Below are positions 63,321 through 64,000 of a stretch of 64,000 bases of DNA, in pieces. Where the stretch lies: the NCBI GenBank assembly GCA_021647465.1, contig JAKIUQ010000006.1, positions 133,064 through 197,063 of the forward strand, read 5' to 3'. Numbering within the stretch: the stretch's first letter is position 1; the number at the start of each line of letters is the position of its first letter. The notes under the pieces were generated by a model. That model saw only the letters and a list, made by a program, of their open reading frames with translations, did no database searches and was not told the DNA's origin. The position numbers and the translations under genes are program-made. This stretch comes from Emcibacter sp. (lineage in GTDB: Bacteria; Pseudomonadota; Alphaproteobacteria; Sphingomonadales; Emcibacteraceae).

Positions 63321-64000
63321 TTATGATCTGTCCTTACGAGGGTGCTTTTTGTTCTTCTTGCGCCGATATGCAACAATTCCCCAGCCAAGTCCAAATAAAG
63401 CGAGCATAGGCGGTGAAGAAATATTGACAATGAATAGTGTCATTTCATCAGATGCGGTTAATATCATACCATTATTTGTTACGGTTGTTGTCCCGTAAGT
63501 GAATGGGTCGCCAGTATATTCGATAACCAGTTCAATAAGGTAATTTCCTAGTCCCGGAAATAAGTCGGCGTTATTTGCAATCACATTATTTAAGTTTAAA
63601 TCATCATATGATGGCGAATCATTGTCTAAAACGATTGTATCGCCATTATCTAATTGAAGCTCCCAGCTAATATCAAAGAGCGTATAAAATGCGGGTGAAC
63701 CGAGTGCGGTTTCAATATCACATAGAGATATTGTTGAGATTGAAAACGGGTTAGGCGCACATCCACCCAGATCAAAGTCCATCCCAAGATAGATCGTTAG
63801 ATCAGGCCCTGCATCAGCAAAGAGTTGAATCTCTGTCGGATCAGTCGGATCAGTCGGATCAGTTGGATCAGTTGGATCAGTTGGGTCCGTTGGATCCGTT
63901 GGGTCAGTAGGATCGGTTGGATCAGTAGGATCAGTAGGATCAGTCGGATCGGTTGGATCCGTTGGGTCAGTCGGATCAGTAGGATCAGTAGGATCAGTTG
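63321..64000 (-). CDS. Secreted protein with Thr-Asp-Pro repeats and PEP-CTERM-like tail (5' end beyond the window)
   Basis: The frame enters from the right edge, so the start is missing. From the edge it first encodes about 18 Thr-Asp-Pro repeats, then TEIQLFADAGPDLTIYLG, which looks like the first strand of a PKD/Ig-like domain, then a beta-rich region, and a C-terminus SSPPMLALFGLGWGIVAYRRKK with basic tail. The last part has the shape of a PEP-CTERM sorting signal, in the variant with S-S-P-P instead of the canonical E-P. The ATG at 63780-63782 is internal, not the true start. It is convergent with the tandem oxygenase. Confidence 0.75.
   Translation of the reverse strand, partial: TDPTDPTDPTDPTDPTDPTDPTDPTDPTDPTDPTDPTDPTDPTDPTDPTDPTDPTEIQLFADAGPDLTIYLGMDFDLGGCAPNPFSISTISLCDIETALGSPAFYTLFDISWELQLDNGDTIVLDNDSPSYDDLNLNNVIANNADLFPGLGNYLIELVIEYTGDPFTYGTTTVTNNGMILTASDEMTLFIVNISSPPMLALFGLGWGIVAYRRKKNKKHPRKDRS
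63837..64000 (-). repeat. 9-bp tandem repeat coding for (Thr-Asp-Pro)n
   Basis: About 18 units of GGATCAGTC and close variants, continuing past the window edge. Third codon positions vary while the amino acids stay Thr-Asp-Pro, which argues for selection on the protein linker rather than a very recent slippage. Confidence 0.92.

Noticed and set aside
63837..64000. Regular repeats that could suggest a CRISPR array
   Set aside because: Unit is only 9 bp, there are no spacers, and the repeats translate as Thr-Asp-Pro in a frame joined to the downstream gene.

Overview
The window reads as chromosomal DNA of an AT-leaning Gram-negative alphaproteobacterium. The taxonomic signs are the block maeB (divergent) / mutS-glnD-murJ, a CpdR-type response regulator beside an N-formylglutamate amidohydrolase, an OlsB-type ornithine acyltransferase and a DgcN/DgcA pair. 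I cannot name the genus; an Emcibacterales/Kordiimonadales-like marine organism is a guess. I saw no rRNA, tRNA, insertion sequence, prophage or CRISPR array. Coding density is high, and several convergent gene pairs share their stop codons.

Layout. 0.1-9.5 kb: a lipidated subtilase autotransporter, a PAS-GGDEF-EAL c-di-GMP enzyme, TusA-like and SufE-like sulfur proteins, two hotdog thioesterases, a ChaN-like protein, a CurA-like reductase and an XRE/DUF2975 pair. 9.6-15.3 kb: a GT4 glycosyltransferase plus an AsnB-type amidotransferase, the kind found in exosortase loci, then a YtrA-type GntR/ABC operon with a small membrane protein and a terminator. 15.6-21 kb: nucleoside salvage (exported SAH/MTA-deaminase-like amidohydrolase, cdd, tdk, S1/P1 nuclease) and the dgcN-dgcA D-glutamate pair. 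21.1-31.5 kb: a type I secretion operon with two different ABC permease/ATPases and a HlyD adaptor, divergent from a 1484-residue RTX/cadherin-like adhesin that is its probable substrate. 31.6-36.9 kb: an RND permease, a LolA-like periplasmic protein and an AMIN-plus-beta-barrel protein, which look like one envelope export module. 37-40.3 kb: a hypothetical protein, YifB/ComM and a PEP-CTERM protein. 40.4-58.7 kb: AmpG-like permease, OlsB, malic enzyme, MutS, GlnD, MurJ, CpdR, a sigma-54 activator and PepN. 58.7-64 kb: an NfrA/NfrB-like pair, a tandem 2-oxoglutarate oxygenase, and a Thr-Asp-Pro-repeat protein with a PEP-CTERM-like tail that runs off the right edge.

The theme is cell surface and biofilm: c-di-GMP turnover, NfrB with two MshEN-like c-di-GMP-binding half motifs, a secreted adhesin, and exosortase-type sorting. 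The most striking non-coding structure is upstream of the PEP-CTERM gene. There a nested 53-bp palindrome lies about 90 bp before a good sigma-54 -24/-12 promoter, followed by a short leader ORF overlapping the GTG start and a 33-bp duplication at the start of the gene. A sigma-54-dependent response regulator is also encoded in the window, but nothing in the sequence proves that the two are connected.
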